A stretch of DNA of 18,743 nucleotides. It comes from Funneliformis mosseae. Its lineage: Eukaryota; Glomeromycota; Glomeromycetes; Glomerales; Glomeraceae. The position numbers and the translations under genes were made by a program. Where the stretch lies: contig CAJVPP010001642.1 in NCBI GenBank assembly GCA_910592005.1, forward strand, positions 1-18,743, written 5' to 3'. Positions 1 to 8,944 of the stretch are shown here, piece after piece (the stretch's first letter is position 1; each line of letters begins with the position of its first letter). The notes beneath the pieces are model-generated. The model ran no database searches. It worked only from the letters and a program-made list of their open reading frames with translations, and was not told where the DNA came from.

Positions 1-614
1 TATTCTTCATGATAAATTTTATAATATTCTATTATGATTAATATTGTTAAAAGTAAATATTAATAAGTTGGTCAAAGGTCAATGATAAAATTTTTTAACT
101 TATAATTTTTTTAAAAATAAAATATACTATAATATTATATATATTTATAAAATTAATTTAAAAAAAAAAAATTTTAATTTTTCATAAAAGTAAATCAGAA
201 GGGAATTTATAGTAAATAAGCAGAAAAATTTGCTTATGAATCTCTACAGTTTAAGGGATAAGTTAAAAATATGTTATCATTAAAAAATAAAGCCCATTAT
301 GATCAAAACTTTTATTTATACTTTATTGTAATACACAAAAATAAAAAATCTGGACATGATAACAAAGAGCTTTATTATTTTCTGATTATTCAAAATAAAG
401 GCAAAACAATTTCTTGGCAGAAAAAAAAATCAAATTATTACCCTACACAAAATAACTACTTACTCCTTTTTTTCAGAACCAGTCATACTTTTAACTTCTA
501 ATTAAGATTGAATAAAAAGTGCTCATTATGAAAAATACTATTTCTGAATATTTCTGTGTATAAAACTTTTATTTCCATCGTTACCTCAATTGCAAATGAC
601 ATTAATACTTCTTT
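1..614. other. AT-rich DNA without a supportable gene
   Basis: A/T low-complexity sequence with poly-A and poly-T runs. An open frame at 271-501 encodes 76 residues rich in Lys, Asn, Tyr and Phe, with no recognisable motif, so I do not call it a gene. A small perfect inverted repeat (ATAAGCA at 216-222 and TGCTTAT at 231-237, 8-nt loop) could form a hairpin but is too short to interpret. Confidence 0.6.
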
Positions 615-918
615 TCATTTCTTGGCTTTCTCTTTCCCATGATCAAACTCGGGATAATCATTATCGACAGATAGACTTCGCTTAACAAATTGCGAACCTA
701 CTTCGTGGAAATCATTGTAATGTATTATACCCACCAAGAACAAGGGAATCCTAGAATATTCACAAGAGATAAGTTCAACGTATAGTAAAGCCAAAAACAT
801 GACAACTAAAAACTCTAACCTGTGCGATCTCTATTTCTTTCTTTACAATTTCTTTCTTGGTAAGCAATTTGCTTACTTTAGCTACTTTTCTCTTGACATT
901 TCGTGGCATCTGTCGCAT
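615..918 (-). CDS. short unrecognised spliced ORF (basic N-terminus), possibly a 3' gene end
   Basis: I do not recognise this protein. On the minus strand an exon at 918-820 directly follows a good acceptor (TTTTCAG) and encodes 33 residues starting MRQMPRNVKRKV, very rich in Lys/Arg. It ends at a donor CAG|GTTAGA (819-814). An acceptor TTCTAG ends at 751. Read in phase, exon 2 (750-712) gives DSLVLGGYNTLQ then a stop, for a 45-residue product. Alternatively, a 16-nt exon (750-735) and a very short 36-nt intron would restore the frame ending HGKEKAKK with stop at 617-615, which also looks protein-like. Because the first ATG sits right at an acceptor, more exons may lie upstream, possibly beyond the inserted-looking island at 965-1245. 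The coding call rests only on splice sites and the basic run, so gene structure is uncertain. Confidence 0.35.
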
Positions 919-964
919 CTGAAAAGGCATTTTTATTAACAAATGTGGAAATAATTATATAAAA

Positions 965-1245
965 CGTTAAGGTGTCCATGAAGTGTATAAAGCACATGAA
1001 ATAGTGTACTTTTGGAGATGAGGATCACCTCAACTCACGAGGAAGAACCTCGCCTCACAAGAATACACCTCGGAGTATACAGCCTCTAGTAAGCTAAAGT
1101 GCAATCAGATACAACAATCCCCCGGAATTAACCCAAACATTTGGACTAATATATACGAGGAAACACCTCACATACTAAGCAATTAGCTCGCCAACAAAGC
1201 ATACAGCTTGCTAGATTGTCGGTCCTCAGGCTGTTTCCTCCTCCT
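965..1245. repeat. GC-richer island with CCTC/GAGG motifs, possible transposon fragment or solo LTR
   Basis: This stretch is about 50% G+C at 1021-1080 and about 42% at 1081-1140, against roughly 20-30% in flanking noncoding DNA. It has no open frame of useful length on either strand. It is dense in CCTC/GAGG words and small inverted repeats, such as TGAGG-ATCA-CCTCA near 1018-1031 and CGAGG-AAGAA-CCTCG near 1039-1053. It lies between exon-like blocks on the minus strand. The composition break suggests inserted repeat DNA, but I found no convincing target-site duplication or paired termini, so the class is open. Confidence 0.4.
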
Positions 1246-1624
1246 ACTTGAAACAAAATAACATTATCTTGAGTTGACTTTCCAAATGCGTCAGACGTAG
1301 TTGCGCAGGATGATCTTTTGAAAATAAAATCCCTATCTCTTTTTTGAATGAATCATATACGCGATCTTTTTTCACGTCATGTAGGTATTCCGAATATTCG
1401 CGGAGACTTGGCCATTTATCGTAAGGTTTGTTCCAAACATCTGTAAGAATGTGAAAGTGAAATCATAAATAAAGAAACATCACAGCAATAAATAATAAGT
1501 TTGCAAACCTTACCGTAATAACGAAGGAATTTTCGGGTAGGTGAGTGTCATTCGGAATACTCTCAGTTGAAATTGATCGTTCATTTGTTGGATCCACGAC
1601 AACTTCAGCATCCTGAAGAGGTAA
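1244..1624 (-). pseudogene. broken gene fragment, two exon-like blocks
   Basis: Minus-strand block 1 (1624-1514) follows an acceptor CATAG and reads 37 residues with good-looking composition (contains DAEVVVDPTNERSISTESIP) up to a donor ACG|GTAAGG. Block 2 begins after acceptor CTTACAG at 1440 and reads about 64 residues (contains KWPSLREYSEYLHDVKKDR) to a TAG at 1246-1244. Block 1 ends in phase 0, but block 2's long frame needs one carried base, and the phase-0 reading of block 2 stops after about 22 codons. The join is therefore out of frame. 'PSLREY' faintly recalls a MAT1/Tfb3 segment (CDK-activating kinase assembly factor), but the match is too short to assign. Block 2 ends at the edge of the GC-richer island, so an insertion may have truncated the gene. 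A missed exon is an alternative. Confidence 0.4.
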
Positions 1625-1989
1625 CTATGACTGGACTGTTTGGAGAAAAAGCAGAGTAAATTTGGAATACTCAATCTATCAACAAAATATGACGGCACTG
1701 AAGTAACGACTAGCAAAAAATTAAGCCATATCGGTGTTGTTATATTTCTTTATTACAACGCTTAACTTGAGTGTTCCGGTGAAGTAACTTAGTAAACTAA
1801 TTTTTTGTCTGAAACGAAACCTAGTCGTTTGATTTCTTTTTCTAATATAATTTTAGATTAATGTTAAAGAAAGTCGTCATATTTCGTATTATTATATATT
1901 AACCTAATATAGTTAGTGATAAAATCAATATTTTATCAAAGATTATCGAAACGAACTATGATGTAATTAAGTACCCTACCCACGGCAAG

Positions 1990-2078
1990 GTCTATATAGT
2001 ATTTATTACCCGATCCATTATAATTACATATAAATACCCACTCTTTAATGGTTCTATTCCTCGTTTCAAAGGTATATT
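1990..2078 (+). promoter_or_regulatory. probable core promoter region of the sugar transporter
   Basis: Two TATA-like words precede the transporter start: CTATATAG around 1992-1999 and CATATAAATA at 2027-2036, about 45 bp before the ATG. This is inferred from position and sequence only; AT-rich DNA makes such words common. The region from about 1740 to 1990 holds nothing else I can recognise. Confidence 0.3.
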
Positions 2079-4231
2079 ATGGATGACACACGACCTTTGA
2101 ATTCGGACGGAAATCGAGTTAAATATAACTCGATAAATGAAAATGGGATTGAATATAATCATGATAAGATTTTATCAACATGGGAAATGATCAAGCTAAC
2201 CGTATGTATGGCAGGGTTTCAATTTACATGTGAGTATTTAACTTTGGAAAAACTTTTAATACAGCTGACGCAATGATTCGCGTCAAGAAGTTTTTTAAGT
2301 TTTAGTAGTTTATTTTCCCCCTCTTTTATAATATTCTGTCTTTCGTTTTCTTCTTGTAAATGCTTCTTTTAATACCATTAAAAGTTTTGTGTTATCTTGT
2401 AAACGATAAATAAATAAATCTATCTTAGGGACAGTTGAATTGTCGTGAGTACTTATTTAGTTGCTTATATATCATATATAAAAAAAAATCTTTTTTTCGA
2501 TCGTAATCAATGACAAATATTTAATATATTTTTCGAATCGGACATATCTACGTAATTTCACGTTAATATCAGTTACGGGTCACCATATTTACGGACTTTG
2601 GGTCTGAGTTCAGAGCTAATAGCTTTGGTATGGCTTGCGGGACCTTTATCAGGCCTACTGGTTCAACCTCTCATTGGGGCTATTAGCGATAAAAGTACCT
2701 TCAAAATAGGTAGAAGAAGACCTTTTATTCTTATTGGAGCAATTTTGGTTTGCCTTTCTATGGCAGGAATTGCTTATTCAAAAGAATGGGCTGCGCTTAT
2801 TCTTGGAAAGACCATCTCGAGGCATAACAATGATGCAGAGGTAAAATAAATAAATGTATATATATTGGCATTGGAAAGTTTTGGTTAACTCTTCCTATTT
2901 ATTTAGATCAATAGGATTGCCATATACATTGCAGTAACCGCATTTTATTGCTTAGACTTTTCCATTAACGCGGTTCAAGCATCATGTCGTGCATTGATTC
3001 TTGACATTCCATCCTTCTCCCAACAAGAAACTGGCAATGCATGGGCTGGAAGAATGATGCACGTAGGAAATGTGGCTGGATACTTTACAGGCTTTTTGGA
3101 TTTAACTGTATTATTTCCGATTCTAGGAGATACTCAATTGAAAGTACTCTGTATTATTGCTTGTATTATGCTTACCTTATCATTACTTATAACGTGTTTA
3201 AGTGTGAGAGAGAAAGCTTATGAGCCGGTTGATGAGGTTGAGTAAGTGTTGAGTTTTATGATTTATAAATTTATTTAACTTTAATTTGCATTCTTTTAAT
3301 TTACATTAATGTCTATATTTCTAGACCTTGGTGGAACACTTTCGTTTATATTTATAAAGCTTTTAGATATCTCCCAGTACCCATTCAGAGAATCTGCAAT
3401 GTTCAATTTTTCGCTTGGATGGGATGGTTTCCATTTTTGTTTTTCAGGTGAGGATTATTTCCTTTACAACTTGTTTTGCAAATACTTTTATAGTAATTTA
3501 TTTCATTTCAAAGCACAACTTGGGTAGCAGAAATGTATGCACGTACTCACCCAGATGAAGATCCAAACGATCAAGACTTTATATATAAGGCTACAAGAGC
3601 TGGTTCATTTGGTTTATTGATTTATTCAATGGTATCAGTTGTGGCTGGTACCTTTATTCCTCAATTTACTCCAAAGACCTACCCTAGTAATAGTCCATTC
3701 ACCATCTATAACATTTATACTGCATCACATATCATTTTCTTTTTTATAATGATGACTACCTACTTTGTACGTACTGAACATGATGCTATTGCGGTTCTTG
3801 CTAGTATTGGTGTTCCATGGGCTATTGCTATGTGGATTCCTTTCGCACTTGTGGGCGAGTTTGTACAAAAGGAAGATGTTGAAGCTATCACAGAAAATAC
3901 CCTTGTTAGACCTACCGAAATTAATGACATTGAAAATGATTCAACATTAGCTTCATCTTCATTGTCTCAACTAATTGATACAAATGAACAGATCGAAGGA
4001 GAATTTGACGCAGGAATGATCCTCGGTGTTCATAATATGTATATTGTATTTCCTCAATTTGTCGTTTCTTTAATTAGTGCTATAATATTTAAACTCGTAA
4101 ATTCAAAAGTTGGAAATGTTGAAACCAATGATGGGGTAGGATGGGTCCTTAGGTTTGGCGGATTTATGGCACTTATAGCAGCTGTTTTATCGCGTTATCT
4201 TATACAATTCCATATTAACAAACAAGTATAA
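2079..4231 (+). CDS. GPH/SUT-family sugar:H+ symporter (sucrose/alpha-glucoside transporter-like, SLC45-like)
   Basis: Six exons join in frame to a 536-residue protein: 2079-2229, 2429-2444, 2573-2840, 2907-3241, 3325-3447 and 3514-4231, all with GT..AG introns. The family (glycoside-pentoside-hexuronide MFS transporters, including plant SUT/SUC, fission yeast Sut1 and animal SLC45) moves sucrose or maltose with protons across the plasma membrane. Hallmarks are WTVELSYGSPYL in the first membrane helix (51-62), GPLSGLLVQPLIG (79-91), the loop signature KIGRRRPFI (100-108) and DFSINAVQASCR (162-173). In the last, Asp162 and Arg173 have the spacing of Asp177 and Arg188 of rice SUT1, which are needed for transport. 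FFAWMGWFPFLFF lies near 285-297. The plant D-T-D-W motif reads S-T-T-W at 298-301, so two aspartates important in plants are absent. The central loop (about 350-390) is acidic and Ser/Thr-rich. A membrane symporter is near certain; the substrate is not proven. Confidence 0.9.
2429..2444 (+). other. 16-nt microexon of the sugar transporter
   Basis: The exon is bounded by acceptor ATCTTAG and donor GTGAGT. It carries the bases GGACAGTTGAATTGTC. With one base (T) carried from exon 1 and one from exon 3 it yields W-T-V-E-L-S, completing the conserved first-helix motif before YGSPYL. Without it, exon 1 (phase 1) and exon 3 (needing two carried bases) do not join in frame, so it is required by both phase and family conservation. 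Its flanking introns are 199 and 128 nt. Confidence 0.85.
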
Positions 4232-4293
4232 TTGTAATTATATAGAATATAGGTTAGGTGTAAAATATTTCTTTAAATTATAACTTAAATATT

Positions 4294-4299
4294 AATAAA
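4294..4299 (+). terminator. AATAAA polyadenylation signal candidate, transporter
   Basis: AATAAA occurs 63 bp after the transporter stop codon in the right orientation. In such AT-rich DNA the hexamer also arises by chance, so this rests mainly on position. Confidence 0.35.
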
Positions 4300-4473
4300 A
4301 CTACATTATTTTTATAAAATCTTTAATCGGATTATTTATTTCAAATAAATTACAAGTATTTAAATTTCTTTTTAAATCTATTAAAATTATATATAAAACC
4401 AGGTAATAATTCTTTGATTTTACAATATACTTTCAAATTAAAAAAAAAAAAAGTAAATTTAATCATTTATAAA

Positions 4474-4476
<3 letters not shown>

Positions 4477-4507
<31 letters not shown>
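4477..4507. repeat. (AT)n dinucleotide microsatellite
   Basis: An uninterrupted run of about 15.5 AT units sits in the convergent 3' interval between the transporter and the disordered-protein gene. Such runs vary in length between isolates by slippage. Confidence 0.9.
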
Positions 4508-4512
<5 letters not shown>

Positions 4513-4979
4513 ATAATAAAAATGGTATGTTACAATCAAAAAAAGAAAAAAAAAATTAAATCAAAGAAACAAAAAAAATAAATAAATAAAAATAAAGGAT
4601 ATTTATAATACAAATCATTATACACATAAAAAAAACTGTATCCATATTTTTTTATAATTTTTTTTTTTTTTTTTGTCACTTTCTAATTTTACAATACATA
4701 GACAAATAATATAACAGTTACAAATGAATTAAAACATTTTGAAGTTAAAATAAATTCTTTCGACGAAATTTTCACCTTATATTTCAACTAATGAAATGTT
4801 CTACAAATTCCTCATAAAAAAGCAGAAATAAACTACAAATCCCTTTCAATATCCAATTAATCCGGTAATTTTTAAAAGCATTTCCGTCATTATTCAATTT
4901 TTGATCCGTTAATTTAATAAACCTAAAGATCCGACAAGATAATATGGCAGATAAAATGAGCAATTATAAAAAAGATAAA
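4508..4979. other. convergent 3' intergenic DNA
   Basis: A/T-rich spacer with poly-A and poly-T runs between the tail-to-tail genes. It holds the 3' untranslated regions of both. I see no gene or RNA structure here. Confidence 0.5.
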
Positions 4980-6512
4980 CTAAGGTTCTTTTTCGATTTC
5001 CACTGTTTCGACAGGTGTAATTTCAACGGCATCAGAACCTATATGTTTTGTTTGTGGGGATTCTTGAGCCAACTCGGATTTTTGAATTTCATCGCTTGTG
5101 ACATCTGAATGAGATTCAGTAACAGTGGCAATTTTGGTTTCACTGGATTGCTTTTCGCTTGTTTCTTCTGTTTCTAAAGTGGAAGTTTCTTCAACATGAA
5201 CATTAGAAGTCACTGTTTCTTCTCTATAGGAATTTTGTTCAGATTCAACAGATTCGTCATGGATTTCGCGGGACTCTACATGACTTTCATGAGATTCTTC
5301 AGCAACTTTAACAGGAGACTTTACTTCTGAATCTTCAACATGAGATTTATCTTCTGAAACTTCAACATGAGATTCGGGAGATTCGGAATGCTCGCTCTGA
5401 ATTTCAGCACGGTGATGCTCATCCTCAATACTTTCCTTTGACCCTTCAGACTTTACTTCAGCTTCTTCTGCGTGAGACTCTACCTTTTGGACATTCACCT
5501 TATCGGTATCAGAACCAGACCCTTTCTTCTTTGTTGCTTCTACTTTCTTAGATTCACCTGGTTTTGCGGGTTTCTTTACAAGATTTTTAGCACCTTTAGT
5601 AGGTAGACCTTTAGCATCTTTAGGTGCTACTGTTTTTGCACTAGCGGTACCAGCTGGTTTAGAAGCAATCTTAGAAGGCTGTTTTTTCTCGGCTGTCGAA
5701 GCTAAAGTTTTAGTAGTGCTAGATGTTTTTGTGGAAGGTTTGGTAGTGGTGCGTGATGAACTCTCTGCGGTTTTAGCAGGTGGTTTTGTTTTTTCAGTGG
5801 TGGTAGTTTTGGAATGTGCCGTTGTTGTAGGTTTTGCTGCTGGCTTAATTGTTTTTTTTATTGTTGATGGAGCAGAGGTAGGCGGATTGGCAGTAGTCTT
5901 GCTACTAGCAGTTGACGTTCCGATTGTTGCTTTGGGTTTTTCGGTGGGTTTCTTCCCCTTGGGAATAGTGGAAGTCTTAGAAGGCGCACCTTTCTTTACG
6001 GTTGGAGAAGGATTAACTGATGAAGAAGAAGGCTTCTTAATAATCTTTTTGGGTGCCTTAATCTCATCATGGACAACTAAGTTTGTAGCATTAGGTTCTT
6101 TATTTTCTTCAGTATGAACTTCTACATTTTTTTGTTCTACCGTTTCGTTAGTTGCTTCTGTATGCACTTCAGGATTTTCATCAATAGCAGAAGTTACAAT
6201 AACTTGCTCCTTTTCCTTTTCAACCTCTTTAACGACATTGGCTTCCTCCTCATTTTTATTATTTGCATTTTCATCTTGTTTCACCTCAGTGCGTTCTTCC
6301 GGGCTAATGGAAGTTAAAGAGGTAGTGCTTTTCTCTTGTTCATCCTTTTCGTCTGTTTTTGACACATTTCCAAAACCATGTGATATTCTTCCAATTGGAC
6401 TACGAGAACGAGCTTGAGGTTGAGCTTGTCCGGGGGTCTCGTCTGGATTTGCTTCAAACCTTTTAATAAGAGAATCAACCGGGGCAAGCTTGGAGTGGTC
6501 TGGAATGTACAT
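4980..6512 (-). CDS. intrinsically disordered Ser/Thr/Lys/Glu-rich protein, function unknown
   Basis: Single uninterrupted 510-codon frame; I do not recognise the family. The protein has no Cys or Trp and almost no aromatic residues. It divides into four zones. Residues 1-50 are the only part that looks specific, with VDSLIKRFEANPDE (12-25) and SRSPIGRISHGFG (36-48). Residues 51-150 are acidic. Residues 151-331 are strongly basic and rich in Pro, Thr, Ser and Ala (repeated KPT/KTT/PAK words). Residues 332-510 are acidic and Ser-rich, with recurring SHVE/ESHE/EVKS words. A basic Pro/Thr-rich centre flanked by acidic arms is seen in cytoskeleton- or chromatin-associated scaffold proteins, but that is only analogy. 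The stop-free length in AT-rich DNA, a stable composition pattern and the higher GC of the frame show that it is coding. An in-frame TAG immediately precedes the ATG, at a probable 5' UTR splice acceptor. Confidence 0.8.
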   Translation of the reverse strand: MYIPDHSKLAPVDSLIKRFEANPDETPGQAQPQARSRSPIGRISHGFGNVSKTDEKDEQEKSTTSLTSISPEERTEVKQDENANNKNEEEANVVKEVEKEKEQVIVTSAIDENPEVHTEATNETVEQKNVEVHTEENKEPNATNLVVHDEIKAPKKIIKKPSSSSVNPSPTVKKGAPSKTSTIPKGKKPTEKPKATIGTSTASSKTTANPPTSAPSTIKKTIKPAAKPTTTAHSKTTTTEKTKPPAKTAESSSRTTTKPSTKTSSTTKTLASTAEKKQPSKIASKPAGTASAKTVAPKDAKGLPTKGAKNLVKKPAKPGESKKVEATKKKGSGSDTDKVNVQKVESHAEEAEVKSEGSKESIEDEHHRAEIQSEHSESPESHVEVSEDKSHVEDSEVKSPVKVAEESHESHVESREIHDESVESEQNSYREETVTSNVHVEETSTLETEETSEKQSSETKIATVTESHSDVTSDEIQKSELAQESPQTKHIGSDAVEITPVETVEIEKEP

Positions 6513-6589
6513 CTATTTATTTAGGCAAGGATGGAAATTAGTATTCGTAACTTAGGTTCGAATAGACTGTAACATAAAAGAGCGCGTAC
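6513..6589 (-). other. probable 5' UTR intron of the disordered-protein gene
   Basis: On the minus strand AAGAG|GTACGC (donor starting at 6589) and an AATAG acceptor ending at 6513 bound a 77-nt interval containing a CTAA branch-like word. The initiator ATG follows the acceptor directly. The sequence before the donor has no ATG for at least 65 nt, which suits a noncoding first exon. Confidence 0.45.
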
Positions 6590-7149
6590 CTCTTTATGAG
6601 TTCTTGAAATTAAGTAAAGAACTTAATACAAGCTCAAAAGTGAATTTTTGCCTATCGAAAGGAAAAAAAAAAAAAAAAAAAAACTAAGTACTGTGTGTCA
6701 AACGCCTGCTAGATATCTTAATAAACAACAATACTGTGTGATCTAAAATTATAAAGTAAAGCTGTACGACGTTCAAAATATAATATTTGTGCTTATTCAA
6801 TGTGTTCAATGGGCTAAAACTGTTGCGAACGTGAAGTTCAAATTGTTTTTTGGTTTGTGCGATTGTAAATCAGGTGGGTGAACGACAATATGCCACTTTT
6901 AGTTGTAGCACCTCGATCATATGGAAATTAAATCATATAAATTTACATTTTTACACGTTAAAAATTTACCGCGAAATAAAATACCGCTTTACTGTATTCA
7001 TAGAATGCCTATTTTTGTTAATTAGCTTCCTTTACCTTTTTAAACCTATTTGATACAATTCGAGAACCGTTCGTTAAAGGAGGAAAAAAAAATTTTTTTT
7101 TACAATTGAATTTTTTTTCGTAAAAGACTTTCTTGTATGAAAATACAAC
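6590..7149. promoter_or_regulatory. divergent promoter interval between the disordered-protein and UBX genes
   Basis: About 560 bp separate the two divergent transcription units. It includes a run of 21 A residues (6663-6683) and further A/T tracts at 7084-7122, which in fungi often lie in nucleosome-poor promoter DNA. The open frame at 6850-7053 shows no protein-like features and is not called. An in-frame TGA at 7138-7140 sets the upstream limit of the UBX reading frame unless it is spliced out. Confidence 0.4.
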
Positions 7150-8667
7150 ATGGATTTAATGGCCATAATAAATGCTTGTTTTAATTTGTTCACGGGAATT
7201 CTGAATGCAGTACTTTACTTTCTTATTCCAAGACCAGTAATCACAGACGACCAAGCAAACCGAAGAGATTCACACTTAGCCACACAGTTTATCCAAAAAT
7301 TTGAAGAAAAATATGGTGATGTACATCCAGATTTTTTCCACGGAACTCTCTCAGAGGTAATAATTCATTTATAATAATTTATGTTCTTTGTGTTAAAAAG
7401 AATTATTAAACATGAATGCTATTTTGACTTGATCTAATTAGGCCTTAGAAAGAGCAAAACGTGATCTCAGGTTTGCAATGGTGATACTTCAAACAGGTGA
7501 ACATGATAACACTGCTAAATTCAATCGGTATATATTTTTTTGAATTTTTATTTTATCTTTGATATATCTATTTTATCTATTAATTCTGTTAATTATTGAT
7601 ATATAAAACATATCAGCGAGACGTTAATATCTGATATATTACTAACGTTTCTCCGCGAACACAATGTATTAGTATGGGCAGGGGACATAAAGGATCCGGA
7701 AGCTTACCAAGGTTTGCCTTTTTTACTTTAATTACTATAAAATTAGCATTTATTTTTAACGTTATTATTATTATTAGCAAGTTTGACATATAAAGCAACT
7801 ACGTTTCCATTTGTTGCTGTAATTGTCGCTCAAATACCTCAAGGAAGCGCTGGATCAAGTCCAAGGTTGTTTGTTGTAGACCGTTTTGAAGGTAAATTAA
7901 ACGATTATATATGCTTTTATTCTTAAAATTGATGATTAACATAATTTTGCATTTAGGATATTCATCTCCAGAAAATCTGATAGCTAGACTTACTTTATCG
8001 ATTGATCGTAACGGACCAAGTCTTCAGAGGATTAGGAATGAACGTGCAGAGCACGAAGCCGCAAGAGAAATACGTGCCCAACAAGATGATGCGTATTTAG
8101 CTTCATTAAGGGCAGATCAGGAAAAGGAAAGGAAAGCACGTGAATTGGTCGAAGCGCAAAGATTGGCCGAAGAGCGTGCGAGAAAAGAAAAGGAAGCGCG
8201 ACAATTGCTTGCATTAAACAGAGAAAATTGGAGACGATGGACTTTAAAAAATTTACCAGATGAGCCACGCCCAGAAGAAACCGAGGTGGCAAAATTGAGC
8301 TTTAGGTTAGCCAATGGAGAGAGAGTAGTAAGAAAATTCAGAGCAACTGATACTGTTGAGGTGAGAGACGTGTTTATAAATATTTTTTACATAATATATA
8401 GATTTTATATAAAATCTTCCTTCTTTGATGTAGACGGTTTATAATTTTGTTGATACATATAATTTACGAGACAAGTCTTCATCCTCAAATGTATCTGAAC
8501 CATCGGAGGATTATACACACACATTTAACTTTCTATTAGTATCTCCGTATCCTCGTACTGTTCATCATGCGGATAAATTCAAAGAAATACAAAACGAACA
8601 AGGACTTTGGCCAAGTGCAAACCTAATTGTAGAGGAATTAACTTCGGACGATGATGAGGAAATCTAA
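7150..8667 (+). CDS. FAF2/UBXD8-like UBX-domain protein (ER/lipid-droplet p97 adaptor)
   Basis: Six exons join in frame to 379 residues: 7150-7356, 7442-7527, 7617-7711, 7778-7891, 7957-8360 and 8434-8667. Order of parts: an N-terminal hydrophobic hairpin with a proline turn (about 8-30, ending LYFLIPRP); a UAS thioredoxin-like domain (about 55-185, with ETLISDILLTFL, NVLVWAGDI, FPFVAVI and RLFVVDRFEG); a long charged coiled coil (about 190-260, rich in Arg, Glu and Ala); and a C-terminal UBX domain (about 275-370). The UBX loop that inserts into p97/Cdc48 is normally F-P-R; here it is Y-P-R (in SPYPRTV), keeping Pro and Arg. In animals and yeast this family (FAF2/UBXD8, Ubx2) recruits p97 to the ER and lipid droplets for ER-associated degradation. 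The usual N-terminal UBA domain is absent: an in-frame TGA lies 12 nt before this ATG and I found no upstream exon for it. Tail acidic: TSDDDEEI. Confidence 0.9.
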
Positions 8668-8671
8668 TATT

Positions 8672-8877
8672 TATAACCCACTATAGATGCCTGCCGAAAC
8701 CTCCTCAAAATAATTTCGTCATACCCTTTTCTATGTTTTTAATATAGTTTCGACAGTTTCGGCTTTCGTCGTATCGAATGGGTTTCGTCGTATCTCTTAT
8801 TATGATTTTTAATATAGTTTCGTCTAAGTTTCGACTGTTATTAAGGGGTTTCGTCCCTCATCTATATAACCCACTAT
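8672..8877 (+). mobile_element. small non-autonomous element, copy A, with 13-bp target-site duplication
   Basis: A 180-bp element (8685-8864) lies between perfect direct repeats TATAACCCACTAT at 8672-8684 and 8865-8877. Its ends are imperfect inverted repeats: AGATGCCTGCCGAAAC at the left, and AGATGAGGGACGAAAC reading inward from the right (12 of 16 match). Inside is a degenerate duplication of about 55 bp, both halves carrying TTTCGTC..TTTTTAATATAGTTTCG. It has 12 CpG sites and no coding capacity. A related copy in inverse orientation lies at 11859-12041. Terminal inverted repeats with a 9-13 bp duplication resemble a Mutator-type MITE; a SINE-like origin is possible because duplication lengths differ. 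It starts 17 bp after the UBX stop codon and so forms most of that gene's likely 3' UTR. Confidence 0.75.
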
Positions 8878-8891
8878 TTCAATGAACATTT

Positions 8892-8944
8892 AATAAACAA
8901 ATCATAATCGGATTTGTGTACAAATATTATGCAACATTAATAAA
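8892..8944 (+). terminator. polyadenylation signal candidates of the UBX gene
   Basis: AATAAA occurs at 8892-8897 and again at 8939-8944, both downstream of the inserted element. If used, the mature 3' UTR would include the whole element. Confidence 0.35.

Noticed and set aside
271..501. 76-codon plus-strand open frame
   Set aside because: Composition is that of translated AT-rich noncoding DNA, with no motif, no splice context and no conserved-looking segment.
860..876. Perfect 8-bp palindrome GTAAGCAA-T-TTGCTTAC
   Set aside because: It lies within a putative coding exon and is short enough to be chance.
5716..6117. 133-codon plus-strand open frame rich in Val, Ala and Gly
   Set aside because: It is the antisense shadow of the basic Lys/Thr/Pro-rich region of the disordered-protein gene; its hydrophobic look comes from complementing those codons.
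6850..7053. 67-codon plus-strand frame upstream of the UBX gene, considered as a missing UBA exon
   Set aside because: It has no UBA-like sequence, and I found no splice pair joining it in frame to the start at 7150.
8032..8314. Two overlapping minus-strand open frames
   Set aside because: They lie opposite the coiled-coil exon of the UBX gene, whose exon chain and domains are clear.
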